Shown here piece by piece: positions 13,327 to 25,492 of a stretch of DNA of 64,000 nucleotides. The stretch's first letter is position 1; the number at the start of each line of letters is the position of its first letter. Below the pieces are notes generated by a model. That model saw only the letters and a program-made list of their open reading frames with translations. It was not told the DNA's origin and did no database searches. Location of the stretch: contig JAFCIZ010000001.1 of assembly GCA_017871115.1 (NCBI GenBank), positions 1,655,501 through 1,719,500 on the forward strand, read 5' to 3'. The DNA is from Cunninghamella blakesleeana (taxonomy: Eukaryota > Mucoromycota > Mucoromycetes > Mucorales > Cunninghamellaceae). The position numbers were made by a program, and so were the translations under genes.

Positions 13327-15057
13327 TGTTTTATCTATATATGAAGGCAAATAAAAAGAGAAAGATAAGTTAGAAGATATGTTACTTTAATAAATCCATT
13401 TATTTTTATTCTTTGGTGATATTGCTGTTATTGCTGTCGTTTTATATTTCAGACTTACAAAATTATTTAAAAGTAATAAAATAGATACGAAATATATATA
13501 AGGAGATATATAAAATAAATACAAATTTACAAGATGATGTTTTTTTTTTTAAAAAAAAGGTATATTTATATGTGTGTATATAATTTATATATATAACTGT
13601 ATTAGTTAATAATAAAATAAAAAGGTATGAAAGTATTGTTAAAAATAACAAAAACAAAAAAAGTTTCGTTACTTTTTTTTTCAAGTATAACTATCAAACT
13701 TTTCTTATTATTATTATTGGGATAATTATAATTATAATTATTTAATATATATAAAAAATAAAGAGTATAAAAAATTAAAAAGAAAGAAAAGGAAACAAGA
13801 AAAAATAAAAATCTGCAAAAAAATAGTTTTTCGGAGCTTCAATATTTTTTTAAAAAACTTCTTTTTTTAATATAAACATTTTCTGAAAGGGACTCATTTG
13901 TGATGATTCGCAATTTCATTCTTTTTTAAATTAATCTAACCTTTACCTTGGTACTTTTATAAAGCTAATATTTTTTGATTATCTTTTATTAGGTGTTATT
14001 TTTTAATTTTTTGATTTTAGTAAGAGTTACTTATTCGAATCATTTGGTGAAACAATAATTAATAAAAAGTCTGGTACCCAATGGAAGCTATGTTTTATAG
14101 TTTCAATGATGATAAATATCAACACTATTTGATATCAGACTTAAATATATATCTTTTTTACAAATATGATTCAATATTATATGAATTGATTAATTGAATA
14201 GCTTAATATAAATTTTACAGAGTATGATCATTATAAAAAAGATAATTTGTAGTAATTTTTTTTAAAAATAACTGTTACATACCTTCTAACATGTTTTCAA
14301 TATTCCTTCTGAAACGTTCCCTATATAAATATTTATTAATCAAGTATAAAGTAATTTTTTTATCATCATTATTATATACTATATTTTATTTTAAATGCAA
14401 TTAACAAGTAAAAAAAAAAAAGTTACCTTTTATTCTCTTAATTCCCCCCTTTGAAGGGGAAGATCAATTAAAACTTATTAAGACGCAGGCATATTATTAT
14501 GAAACTTTTTTATGTTGGACAAATTCAATATCCAAGTTTTTTTAGGCAGTGATTTTTTTTGTTTCAAAAATGTATATACATGTCATTGAGCTTCTACATC
14601 ACATGACTACTTTTTATTTACCATTGATTTTCCAATAACAATTACTCTTTACTATTCATAGTAAAATGATACCGCTTAATTTTTGTTAAAAGGATAGCTA
14701 ATTTACATTATAGTTACATCAAATAAACAATTGTTTGATATACGTACATTTTTATTAGTATAAAAAATGGTCAAAGCGAAACTTGTAACGCATCATTTGT
14801 ACTTTGATTTTAAATAATTACTATTTTTTAATTTTTATAACTCCGAAAAATAATTAAGCCCAGCATTTTTTTTTCTTGCTCTTCTTTCTTTTCCCTTTTT
14901 TTATCATTTATTATTTTTATTACTACAAACTATATATAATAAATAAATAATATATATTTATATACTTATATATATATATTATACGTGTTTAATATAAAAA
15001 TATAATATCATTATAAAGGATTTGTTATTTATAAATAATAGTTAAATATAATATAAA
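13327..15057. other. Intergenic between divergent genes
   Basis: Separates the start of the kinesin gene (minus) from calcineurin (plus), so it should contain both promoters. No convincing protein is encoded. A short segment at about 14279-14321 on the minus strand is framed by TATAG and GTATGT like an exon, and could be a 5' UTR exon or chance. An oligo-T/oligo-A palindrome lies at 13540-13558. Confidence 0.5.
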
Positions 15058-16366
15058 ATGGATTCAGATGCTATGGATATAGATGTTCAAACGCAAAAAC
15101 CTGTTAGTCCTGCTATTCAACGTTTAAATAATAAAAAAAACGTAACTCCAAAAATAAACTTTACTGAATATACTATGGAAGATGGTACTGTTGTAAGTAC
15201 ACAAGAAAGAGTCATCAAAGGTAATAATATACAACCCATAGAAAAAAAAAATGAAAATAAAAAAATAAAAAGGTATATATATACATATATATAGTAATAT
15301 AATATTAATTTTTTTATATACTTTTTTTGTATAATTGTTGTCATATTATTATTATAATTACTTTTATTATCAATAGACGTGCCTGGACCTGCTGTAAATA
15401 TCCCAACAGATGCTGAGTTTTGGAGCACTGAGCGTCCTGAATTACCAAATATTACATTCCTTAAAGATCATTTTTATCGTGAAGGTAGATTAAGTGAAGA
15501 ACAAGCAATCTATATTATCGAAAAAGGCACAGAATTATTACGTAGTGAACCAAATTTATTGGATGTAGATGCACCTATCACTGGTAAATAAAAATAACAA
15601 TGGGAGAACAATAATACACAAATACATACATACATAAAAATTCTTTCTTCGATGGATTAACTTTTATTTCTTTTTACTCGTCTACTGATTTAATTGCTTT
15701 AGTATGTGGTGATATCCATGGCCAATACTATGACTTAATGAAATTGTTTGAAGTAGGCGGTGATCCAGCTAACACACGCTATTTATTCTTGGGTGATTAT
15801 GTTGATCGGGGTTATTTTTCAATCGAAGTAATTAAATAAAAATAAATACGTAAAAAAAGATTTAAATAAAAAATATGCAAGGAACTAATTATATATATAA
15901 TACTATTTTTATTTATAGTGTGTTCTATATTTATGGTCATTGAAAATGTGGTATCCAAATACTTTGTTTTTACTTCGGGGTAACCATGAAAGTGCCCATT
16001 TGACGGATTACTTTACATTTAAACTTGAGTGTAAGTACTACAACAACATACAAAAAACTAGAAAGAAAAGGAAAGCAACAACTATACATAAAAATATTGG
16101 GTGATAATTTTTAATTTTTTAATAAATTGATACTATTTTTTATGAATATTTTAAAGGTCGACATAAATACTCTGAAAAAGTCTACAATGCATGCATGGAA
16201 TCATTTTGTTCACTTCCTCTTGGTGCTCTTATGAATCGACAATTCTTATGTATTCATGGTGGATTATCCCCTCGTTTACAAACATTGGAGGATTTCAACG
16301 AAGTAAAATAGAATTATAATATATATATATAGTAGACACCTGTAATTTACTTATTTTTATTTTATA

Positions 16367-16401
<35 letters not shown>

Positions 16402-17795
16402 TATTGTTATTATTAGATAGACCGATTTCGTGAACCTCCTACTCAAGGATTAATGTGCGATTTATTATGGGCTGACCCTCATGAAGATTTTGGTGAAGAA
16501 TCGACAAATGAAATGTTTACCCATAATCATGTCAGAGGATGCTCTTATTTCTTCAGGTAATCATTATACATCTACATGCACACATATATCAAAATAAACA
16601 AGTACTTAGAGTATGCTTTTATATATATTGTAGTTATGCTGCAGCTTGTGCCTTTTTAGAAAGAAATGGGTTATTATCGATTATTAGAGCTCATGAAGCT
16701 CAAGATGCTGGGTAAATATATATATAAAAATATAATATAGATATTAATATATAAAGAATGAAAAAAAGAAAAAATAATATGCTAGATCTATTACTAATTA
16801 TTATTCATATATAATATTTACTTATTCTTATTGATTTTCAGTTATCGCATGTATAAACGAAGTCGATCAACATCTTTTCCTGCGGTAATGACCATTTTCT
16901 CAGCACCCAACTATCTTGACTTGTATAATAATAAAGCAGCAGTTCTTAAATATGAGAACAATGTAATGAATATTAGACAATTTAATGCAACTCCTCATCC
17001 CTATTGGTTACCTAATTTCATGGATGTCTTTACTTGGAGTTTGCCATTTGTTGGTGAAAAAAGTAAGCTTTTATATATATATATTCTATAAAAAGAATTG
17101 GAACAGGAAAAAATAAATTAAAATACTAAAGACTAATAAGAATCGAATACCCCTTTATATTTATATTTACCTTAATTTTAACATATGTATATTTATAGTT
17201 ACCGATATGCTTATTGCCATTCTCAATATTTGTAGTAAAGAAGAATTAGCAGATAATGAACATCGATTATCCTTACAACAAAGACCTACCAATAATAACA
17301 GTGAGGATGATGCAAATAATGACGATGCCGAACAGCGTCGTACAGTTATTCGAAATAAAATTTTGGCAGTTGGAAAAATGTCTCGTGTATTTTCAGTTTT
17401 ACGTGAAAACTCAGAACGCGTTACAGAACTTAAATCTTTATCTCCATCTGGAAAATTGCCTTTGGTAAATCAAAAAATAAAAGGATTAAAAGGAATAATA
17501 AAAAGTATAATATATTATATAATAAGAACTTTAAATTAACTTGATCTTTAATTTAAATTTATATTACTTCTTTAAAAAAAGGGTACACTTGCTCTAGGTA
17601 TTGAAGGTATAAAAACAGCTATTACCACTTTCGAAGAAGCTAGACGATCCGATTTGGAAAATGAAAGATTACCACCTACTCGTGAATCAAGAGATGCATT
17701 ATTAAAAGAAGAGACCGATAATAAGATTCGTGATGCCGTTGAAGAAGAAGATAAGGAATTAAATGAGGTAGCTGATGCTATTATGATGGATGCTG

Positions 17796-17800
<5 letters not shown>
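15058..17800 (+). CDS. Calcineurin A, catalytic subunit (PP2B)
   Basis: Ten exons: 15058-15220, 15377-15583, 15703-15827, 15919-16030, 16157-16302, 16417-16556, 16634-16711, 16842-17062, 17199-17464 and 17582-17800, giving 558 residues. Metallophosphatase motifs are intact: GDIHG at 126-130, GDYVDRG at 154-160, GNHE at 186-189, then IHGG and the HEAQDAGYRMY loop. The calcineurin-B binding segment ([16 protein letters not shown]) and the calmodulin-binding helix (about 446-470, [18 protein letters not shown]) follow. An autoinhibitory-like segment comes after (about 487-515, ending [12 protein letters not shown]). It is the Ca2+/calmodulin-activated Ser/Thr phosphatase that acts on Crz1-type factors and is the target of FK506 and cyclosporin. 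An acidic Asn/Asp-rich linker precedes the calmodulin site. Residues after GNHE read SAH rather than the CRH seen in many calcineurins. Confidence 0.96.

Positions 17801-17840
<40 letters not shown>
17799..17840 (+). repeat. 42-base poly-A tract at the calcineurin stop
   Basis: An uninterrupted A-run that includes the last two bases of the TAA stop and continues for about 40 bases. It looks like a poly(A) tail fixed in the genome, or a slippage-grown run. Confidence 0.85.
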
Positions 17841-17841
<1 letters not shown>

Positions 17842-19664
17842 ATATTTATATATACATATATTCAAGAATATAATTTATTTTATTATTATTAAAAATAAAT
17901 TAATAAATAAAATAAATGATCAAAATAACAATTATTATATAAATATATGCATAATTATACAATAGAAAAATGGGTGGCGTTATTTAAATTTTTTTTATAA
18001 GAATCCATTTTTTATGTTTTTTACTTTTTTCAATGTTAAATTTTTGCATTAATATTTTCTTTTACTGTACCAATTTTTAATAATTTATAAATACTTACAT
18101 TATAGTGTAATAATCTATTTCGAACATATATATATATATATATATATATTTGATATAATAAAATTGGGTTTTTCTTTTAATTATTGTAGTTTTAAAACTT
18201 GTGTTTTTTTATTCTTGGTAAGGATTCTGCATTTTTAAATTAAAAATATTATTACTTTTGTTCTATATAAATATTATTGTATAATTAAATCGACTTATAA
18301 ATGTATTCTGTTTTTCAAGCAAAATAGATATATTGCTCTTATTTATGATTCTTAAAAGGTTATCTTTACTAATTACTAGAACTGGTTTTTTATGATACTT
18401 ATTAGTTACCTTTTATAATTACTGGTGTTATTAATCTATGATTCATTTTAAATATTTTTTATAATTGCTAGTGCTGGTATATTGTTATTTATCCCTAACA
18501 ATGAGTTTTTTATTATTATTGATAGCAATGATATTACATTCCTAATGGTTTTTTAACTTTCACTTGACTTTTATTATTTTCAGTTGTTTATTTTTATTGT
18601 ATTTGGATTGTATTAATGATTCTCAGTTAATCTTTTATTCCTGGAGTAGGTTTATTCTTGGAAATAAAGGTACTTTTTTACCTAAGATGTTGATCCATTT
18701 TTAAATGAAAATGCCATTTCTTTTTTTATTAAGTTAACAGTCTTTTTATAAATAAAAGTGCTAGCTTTTTTATTAATCAATTTTCTTATCTTTGGTAATT
18801 TAAGTATAGATATTGGCTATTTTTTTAGCAATTTAATTTCTGTTATTTTATTTTATCCAAGTTGTTAGCCTAGTTTATTATTAGTCTTTTTGTTTATTAA
18901 AGTTACTGTAGGTAATTTTTTTTTTATTGATATAAAATGCAATACTTGAAATCAGGCTTTAACGTATGCTCTTACTATATTTACCGCTTTATTGTAATAT
19001 AATGAGGGATAATGAAAATCCTAGTAGCAACTTCATTTTTAATTATTTATTAGGTGAATTCTACTGTCTTATTTTTTAAAACAAACAAATATTTATTTAT
19101 TTATTTTCTAATTTGTTTTTTATTTCGGTTATTACGTGTTTTTTTTTTTTTTGATTTTTTTTTTTTTCTCGAGCGTATTTTATTTTATTTCCAACTAAGC
19201 GTCATTTATCTAGTCTATTATTTTTACATTCTTTTCGATAAAATAAATATATTTTATGGCCTTTTTTTTCATAACTTTATTTTAGCATGATTTTTGAAAA
19301 GTAGCTGTGTTTGAACATTGCATAAAAAAATATCCTTGATGGTTATTTAGACTAGTCTTTAAAATAAGTTTCACTCACGTATATTTTTTATAGCGATTCG
19401 AATGAATTTATGTAAAACATCAATGTTTTATAATAATATATTTTATTAGCACCATATAAAATATTATTTATGTGTATTTTTTTATATATAGAACGCTTTT
19501 AAAAATAAAATATAAAAATATAAAAATACATTGCTTAAAATATCTTAAAATTAAAATTAAAATATAAAGAATGTTGAATATTAAAAAAAGTTAAGTTTTT
19601 ACATTTTTTTTATTTATGGTTTCAATAGATAAATTAGTAAATATTAAATAAATTATACAGAAAA
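17841..19664. other. Long gene-free stretch, T-rich, possibly decayed
   Basis: About 1.8 kb with no exon structure on either strand. From about 18180 to 19460 the plus strand is T-rich with loosely repeated phrases such as TTATTATT, AATTACTGGTG and AATTGCTAGTG. It may be an old mobile element or duplicated sequence worn beyond recognition, but I see no defined ends or target duplication. Confidence 0.4.
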
Positions 19665-20284
19665 TTATTGAATTTTCACTGGGAAAGTTGCACCACCATT
19701 TAGATGCCATTGGCTACGGAATATAATAATGACATGAACGGTTTTGCCTTTGAATTTTGAGAATTCTATTGGTACAGGGAAAGTATAATTGCCTATCGTG
19801 GCAGGTCCACCTAAAATCATAATGGTAATAGTAAAGATATAAATATATATACCCGAAGATTAAATAGTTAGTAAATTTTATAAATAAAATAAAAAAAATA
19901 GTAATAATAGTAATAACGATGATAAATATATATATATATATATATATATGTATATTTACCTGCAATTGTTACCCCTCTATCTTCTTCTAAAAATATAGTT
20001 GCAGTATAATCATCTGTAAAACCTTGAGTATCCCAAGATATAGTTTCATTCGATCCTATTCTCCATACTTTATTATAATGTGGTTGAATTATATCTATAA
20101 CATATATGTATATTATATAAAAGATAATAAATTTAAATTTTAGTTAATATTATAAATTTATTGTGATTTTAGATATATGTATGAATATTTGTATGCATTA
20201 TTCACCTTTAATAGATACACTGGCTACTAATGTAAAAGTATAAAAAATAGCAACTAATACAAGAAAATATTTTGAAAGAATCAT
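19665..20284 (-). CDS. Small secreted protein with Kre9/Knh1-like domain
   Basis: Three exons: 20284-20206, 20094-19960 and 19810-19665, giving 119 residues. The N-terminus is a clear signal peptide (LVLVAIFYTFTLVAS, cleavage probably near residue 20). The mature part has the pattern of the fungal Ser/Thr-rich GPI-anchored membrane family (Kre9/Knh1 N-terminal domain): a PxxxxVWRIGSNETISW core, then TATIFLE, and near the end TVHVIIIFRSQW. Related proteins take part in beta-1,6-glucan and cell-wall assembly or are surface proteins. This one lacks the long Ser/Thr tail and a GPI signal, so it is probably freely secreted. The start is chosen because the signal peptide begins at once. The TCCGCC box about 200 bases upstream may belong to its promoter. 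Confidence 0.8.
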
Positions 20285-20485
20285 GATATGTATTTGTATA
20301 TGTATATATGTATATGTATAAATAAATAAATTAAGTTTAAAAATATAAAGAGAAAAGAAAGAAAAAAATAAATTTTATATAAATGTTCAAACGTTTATAT
20401 ATGTGTGTGAGTATCGAAGAATTGTCATTCATTTTTTTTTTTTTATTTATATAAATAGAATAACGTCAAAAAAAAAAAAAAAAAA

Positions 20486-20496
20486 AACGGCGGAGA
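20486..20496 (-). promoter_or_regulatory. TTCTCCGCCG box upstream of the Kre9-like gene
   Basis: A GC-rich island in A/T sequence between the PDI stop and the Kre9-like start. It shares TCCGCC with the TAD2 and GT32 upstream regions. It lies in what could also be the PDI 3' UTR. Confidence 0.25.
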
Positions 20497-20515
20497 ATAA
20501 TTGAAATCAATCAAA

Positions 20516-22379
20516 TCAGAGTTCATCATGAGCATGGTGTTGTTCTTGATATTCTTCTTCATGAGGTGTATGAACTCTATCGGATATTTTCAATTCACCA
20601 TTATATGACCATGCTTGCACTCTTCCAGTAGAAATCTGTCCCAACCATTTAATGATATTCTTTTTATCCCAAGCACCAATATAAGGTCGATAAAGTTGCT
20701 TACTAGGATGAATAATGAATAATCCGGGAAAATCTTCTACTAAATCCAATTGTTTCATAATATCGGATGCTTTTTCACTTGTCACCCACCCGAATCTAAA
20801 TAAGGCATTCGTATTTTCATCATTGATGTCATTTAATAATTTAATATTTTCATCCTTTTCATCTTCTGATACAATTACAATAGTACAAATGGTGTTACCA
20901 GCTTCAATGCAATGTTGTTTCAATTTGTCATTAGATGCTAATTCTTCAACTATATTATATATAATATTAAAAAGTAGGTAGAATTTAGTACAGCTGTATT
21001 TAAATATACATGTGTATATTACATATGGTATATATGATTTATGCCGGTGTCCTTTTTTTTTATTGATTTTTGTGTTTTGTTTCTATCTTTTATTTACCCT
21101 TTGGTTTGACAGGAGGTTCTTGATTATCCATTTTTTCTTCACCCTTAGCTTTTTGTTTATTGTTATTATTATTGTTTTTGTCGCTGCTATCTTTATTTAA
21201 AGCATAAGTACTAAGATAGTCATAGAGAGGTTGGTATTTAAGTTCACCATCATAAACAATAGCATCTTCACCAGGAGGAATAATTAATAGAGTTGGATAT
21301 TTATCTACACCAAATTCTTTAAGGACGCTCGATTCTGACTTTCTAGCTTCTCCCATTAATAATCTTCCATTACCATAATCTACAGATAAAGCTTTATACA
21401 TAGGTGATGTAGTTGATTTATCGGTAAAAAGTATAACCTTTGGTAATGTAGAATTCTATACAATATAAAGAAATTATTAATAAATAAAAAGATAAGTATT
21501 ACTAAATGAAACCGCTATAATTGTGATTATGATTATAATTTAAAATGGATAAACTATAAAAAATCTATATATTTACATCTGTGCCTAAAAAGTCCTCCAA
21601 AGTAATACTGATTTTTGATTTGACTTTTGCTGCATCTCCTTTAATTAGTCGAACATTAGAAGGTTGTAAAGACAACAAATGATCAACAATTGGTTTTGCT
21701 TCTCTAGGTCCTTGATAATCTATTTAAAAATAAATATAGAAATATAGAAATAAATAAAGGTAAACATACGCTTTAATATATTACACTTTTGTCTATGATA
21801 TATTGTACCTGTTGGTTTCTTTGTTCTAACACCCTTCTTATTTACTGAGGGACGGAAAAGTTTAATGGTAGGGAAGCCTTGAATGCCGTATTGTCCACAT
21901 AAAGGTTTGTTTTCATCTTCATCGCAGTTAATAGCAGCAACTGTAATAAAGTTCTTCAAATTATTTGCTGCTTTTTTCCATGTTGGAGCAAGTCTATTAA
22001 CGTAGAAAAGGAAAGAAAAAAAAAATGAAGATGAATGTTAGCTAAACGCGCCTATATATATATATATATATATTAAATATAAATATATTTATGCGAATGC
22101 AATAATAATTACTTTTGACAGTGACCGCACCAAGGTGCATAAAATTCAACAGCTACAAGTTTCTAATTTCAAATAAAAAACAAAAAAAAAAAAAAAGTAG
22201 AGTAAATATTAGTATTATATTTTTATTATTATAGTATTTTTATATATACATACATCATTATCCAAAACTTCTTTTTTAAAATTTTTTGAAGTTAGTTCAG
22301 TAACGGCATCATTTCTTCCATAAAATGCAGTAGAAAGAGCAAGGTTAGCAAATAATAAAAGACTAGCTTTCAATAACAT
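20516..22379 (-). CDS. ER protein disulfide isomerase-like protein (one CGHC site, HDEL)
   Basis: Six exons: 22379-22254, 22162-22113, 21993-21809, 21719-21577, 21455-21098 and 20949-20516, giving 431 residues. It begins with a signal peptide (LLLFANLALSTA) and has one thioredoxin domain with the active site APWCGHCQ (Cys54, Cys57). The two later thioredoxin-like regions have no CxxC. The C-terminus is HDEL, the ER retrieval signal. An Asn/Lys-rich linker (about residues 255-275) separates the last two regions. One redox site plus HDEL places it near the Mpd1/P5 branch of PDI rather than classical PDI with two sites. It should form or rearrange disulfides in secretory proteins. Exon 2 (50 nt) carries the active site; its phase is confirmed by the motif FYAPWCGHC. 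Confidence 0.92.
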
Positions 22380-22778
22380 TTACTTGTAGATTTTATCGAG
22401 ATTAAGCAAATATAAAAGTGAGTAGTGGAAGAAAATAAAAAATGTAAAAACCGCATTTGAATTTTTTAAAAAAATTTGGCGGCAATTATAAAAAAATGTG
22501 GAAAATCTTTATTGGTGAATGAAATTTTTTTTTATTAAAAATATAACAATTAAAAATATTATAAATATGACAATAAATGAAAATCAATAGTATATAAGAT
22601 TTATTAAATATTAATATATATTTATATATATATATAAGTATATATCAATCTATATTAGTTTTTTCGGTTTATAATGAAAACAATGTATTATATATAAATT
22701 TTTAATGAAACGTATTATATGCCCAATCCAGATTTAAGGTTCAAAAAGAAGAAAAAAAATGTGTTTTCCAGGAACAAA
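22380..22778. other. Intergenic; PDI promoter
   Basis: Contains a GC-rich patch GGCGGC at 22478-22483 about 100 bases before the PDI start, and otherwise A/T. No gene is seen. Confidence 0.5.
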
Positions 22779-25171
22779 CTATATTTTTCCAAATTGAGTT
22801 CTTCGTTTTTCGGCACGTACTTGTTTCCTTTGTTGTAATTCCAAAATATGAGGTTCACAATATATTTTTCTATCATACATATAATAAATATCTGTAATTG
22901 GAATTCCACATCTCTATAAATAAAATAAAAACAATAAACAATAAGTAATTATATATATACCCTTTTTTTTCGATGCTTTTTCTTCATGATATTTTTATCT
23001 AATCCCTTTTCTTATAATTTTATTATTCTATCCTCTTTTATATTATTCTTTTTTTTCTTCCTTACATTGCAAGTGAAACATGGCGGATGGAAACGCCAAC
23101 CTTCATTAGTTTGAGCGCATGGACCTTCTATAGGATCATCACATGTACGACATAATGAGTTATTCAACTGGTGGTAATGGCGTTTACAATATGGTGCATC
23201 ATCATATACATAAAATGTATTATCAGGAAATGATTCATGGCAAGTCTAAGATAATTTAAATAATAATGTATAATACAAAAGTATCAAAATATAAATTAGA
23301 TAAAAATCAAACTAATCCAATATATATAAGAAAAAGTCTAAATACCTGGCAACCTATGATTATATATAATTATCGTAATAGTTGTAATTATAGATTAGTT
23401 ATTAAATATAACACTAATAATAATCTCATTATACTTTCGTCATTTTTTTTTATTATTATAAATATTATTTTGATCAATTACCAAAACAGTTGACATGCCA
23501 TTTTCCTTTAAGTTCATTTGATGATATAGCTTCTCTTTCTACAGGTTTCCCACATCCACGACATTTAGGTAAAGTCATCTTACGGTAGTCTTTACGACAA
23601 TATACCCTACCTTGATGTTCTCGGTAACTTGACTTTTCAGTAATTGGTTCTTGACATTGATAGCATCTTACATGTCCAGGATGATAATATTTTCCTAATA
23701 CTTTAATTGGTGCCACATCATTGTCTATTGGCCCTTCACTATAATTATAATTAAGAGTATAACATATATAAAAAAAGTAGTTATATGTTATTATAAGTAT
23801 TATTTTTTTTTATATTTTATTTTTTTTATTAAATAATGACGGTTATTACACTATTTATTTTTTATTTATCAATCCCTTACCAAGTAGCACAATGGACTTT
23901 CTTTTTTACCAAAGTAAAATCGCGTTGGCAATACAATTTATCTTGATGTTCATGGGCACGCATTAAATCTAATGGAACTCTACATACAATACATGTAAAA
24001 CATCTTTCATGATACCTCTATTTTAGAAAAAATAAAAGAATAAAAAATACATATATGTATTTTGATATATTAATTAATAAATAAAACTATTCATTTATTT
24101 ATTCTCCTTTATACTTTCGCGTCCTTTTTTTTAAATATATATATATATTTTCTGCCTTGCTCTAATAATTTATATTAAACCTCTTTATTATGATTACCTT
24201 TTTTTCATACATAAGAGAATCATCATTTCTGTGGAATGATTTATGACATACAGCACAACCATCTACAGGGGGTGGTGAATTTCTAACTGGTGTACATTGA
24301 TCAATAGCTTCATTCATACTATCCATTAAATCTGCCATTAAATTGTCTAAAGATCCACTAGCTAATCCAATAAAATATAAATAAGTAAAAAAATATCCAA
24401 ATCATTTATTAGTGTTTATTTCAAAGCTTTTTTTTTTCTTTCTTTTTTTGGTACATATATATAACTATATATTTATAGATGATTGATGATTTTCATTTAC
24501 CATTTTTGTGCGCATTTCCAATTCCGTTTGATGCATCATTATTTGGTCTAAAATAAATAATATAGAAAAAAAGAACATGAATAAATTGCGATATAATTCC
24601 ATTTTTTTATTTTTATATCTTTTTTTATTCTTTTAATACTATGAAATAAAATAAAATAATAATATGAATATACATTTTTTACCTTTGTTTATAAGTGTCA
24701 TAAGAAGAAGAAGACAGGGAAGAAGAAGAATTATCATATTTATTCTGTTGATATAAGTAACGATCTGAAGAAGGTGTAGAGGGTGGGGACTTGGCTGGGT
24801 TATTATAATTGCTGTTATTGTTATATAAAGAAGAAGAAGTAGAAGAGGTTGAGTAAGGTGATTGACTTGAAGGATAGTTATTCATACGGGTTGAAGATGA
24901 TGTTGATTTAGATGCTGGTATATATGGATCTAAGTTTTCAGAAGAATATATATTATGAGTAACGATAATAACTACAAAAATAAACGAGGGCTGTGTATGT
25001 CTATTTGATATATTTTTTCTTACCTTTTTTTTGTGCAGGTAGTATTGGTATATTAGGAATAGGTGGCATATTAGAACAAATATGGGTTCCTAGATTTCGA
25101 AGCATAACGTTTTCACCACAATCAGAACATTTTATAAAAGGTATAAGCTGAGATATTCTTTCTGTGGTCAT
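22779..25171 (-). CDS. Paxillin-like protein with four LIM domains
   Basis: Nine exons: 25171-25024, 24971-24683, 24547-24501, 24361-24198, 24017-23881, 23738-23482, 23353-23346 (8 nt), 23245-23066 and 22913-22779, giving 454 residues. An N-terminal small Cys/His module (CSDCG...HIC, about residues 15-32) is followed by a Ser/Tyr-rich disordered stretch. A motif resembling the paxillin LD motif (LDNLMADLMDSM, about 166-177) comes next. Four LIM zinc domains begin at about 197, 259, 321 and 382 with the usual CxxC..HxxC pattern. The family links Rho signalling, actin and polarity sites (Pxl1 in yeasts, paxillin in animals). The 8-nt exon supplies Gly-Cys-Gln, including a zinc-binding Cys of LIM3; without it the frame breaks. 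Confidence 0.92.
23346..23353 (-). other. 8-nt microexon of the LIM gene
   Basis: On the minus strand the segment ATAG|GTTGCCAG|GTATTT is framed by splice sites. Joined to its neighbours it gives ...NCFGCQTCHESF..., the exact LIM spacing CFxCxxC. Skipping it leaves the flanking exons out of phase. Confidence 0.85.
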
Positions 25172-25492
25172 TATTATTAGGTTAGAATTAAAAAAATATA
25201 AAATATAAAATATATAATAAAAAAGTAGTAAAAAGAGTAAAAGAAAGAGAATGAAATAAATAAAAGAAAAAAAAATGAAAATTAAATATATTATAAAAAA
25301 AAGGAGCTACAAAATTTTCCTTTTTCTAATTCGTTCCTCGTTCAACAAAACGTTCGTGCAACCTTACACTATTTCTTTTTTTGATTTGACAGTAAAAAAA
25401 TAAAAAAGTAAATAATCATAATATATATATCTTAATAATCGCCTGAAACTTACATCAAAGTAAATTATTTTATTTTAAGTATTTAAAAGAAT
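25172..25492. other. Intergenic, no gene
   Basis: Promoter of the LIM gene and 3' flank of NUP85. A/T-rich, with nothing further to call. Confidence 0.55.

Noticed and set aside
15919..16030. Loss of function in calcineurin because GNHE is followed by SAH instead of CRH
   Set aside because: The catalytic Asn and His are intact and the following residues vary among PPP phosphatases (PP1 has CAS, PP2A has SRQ).
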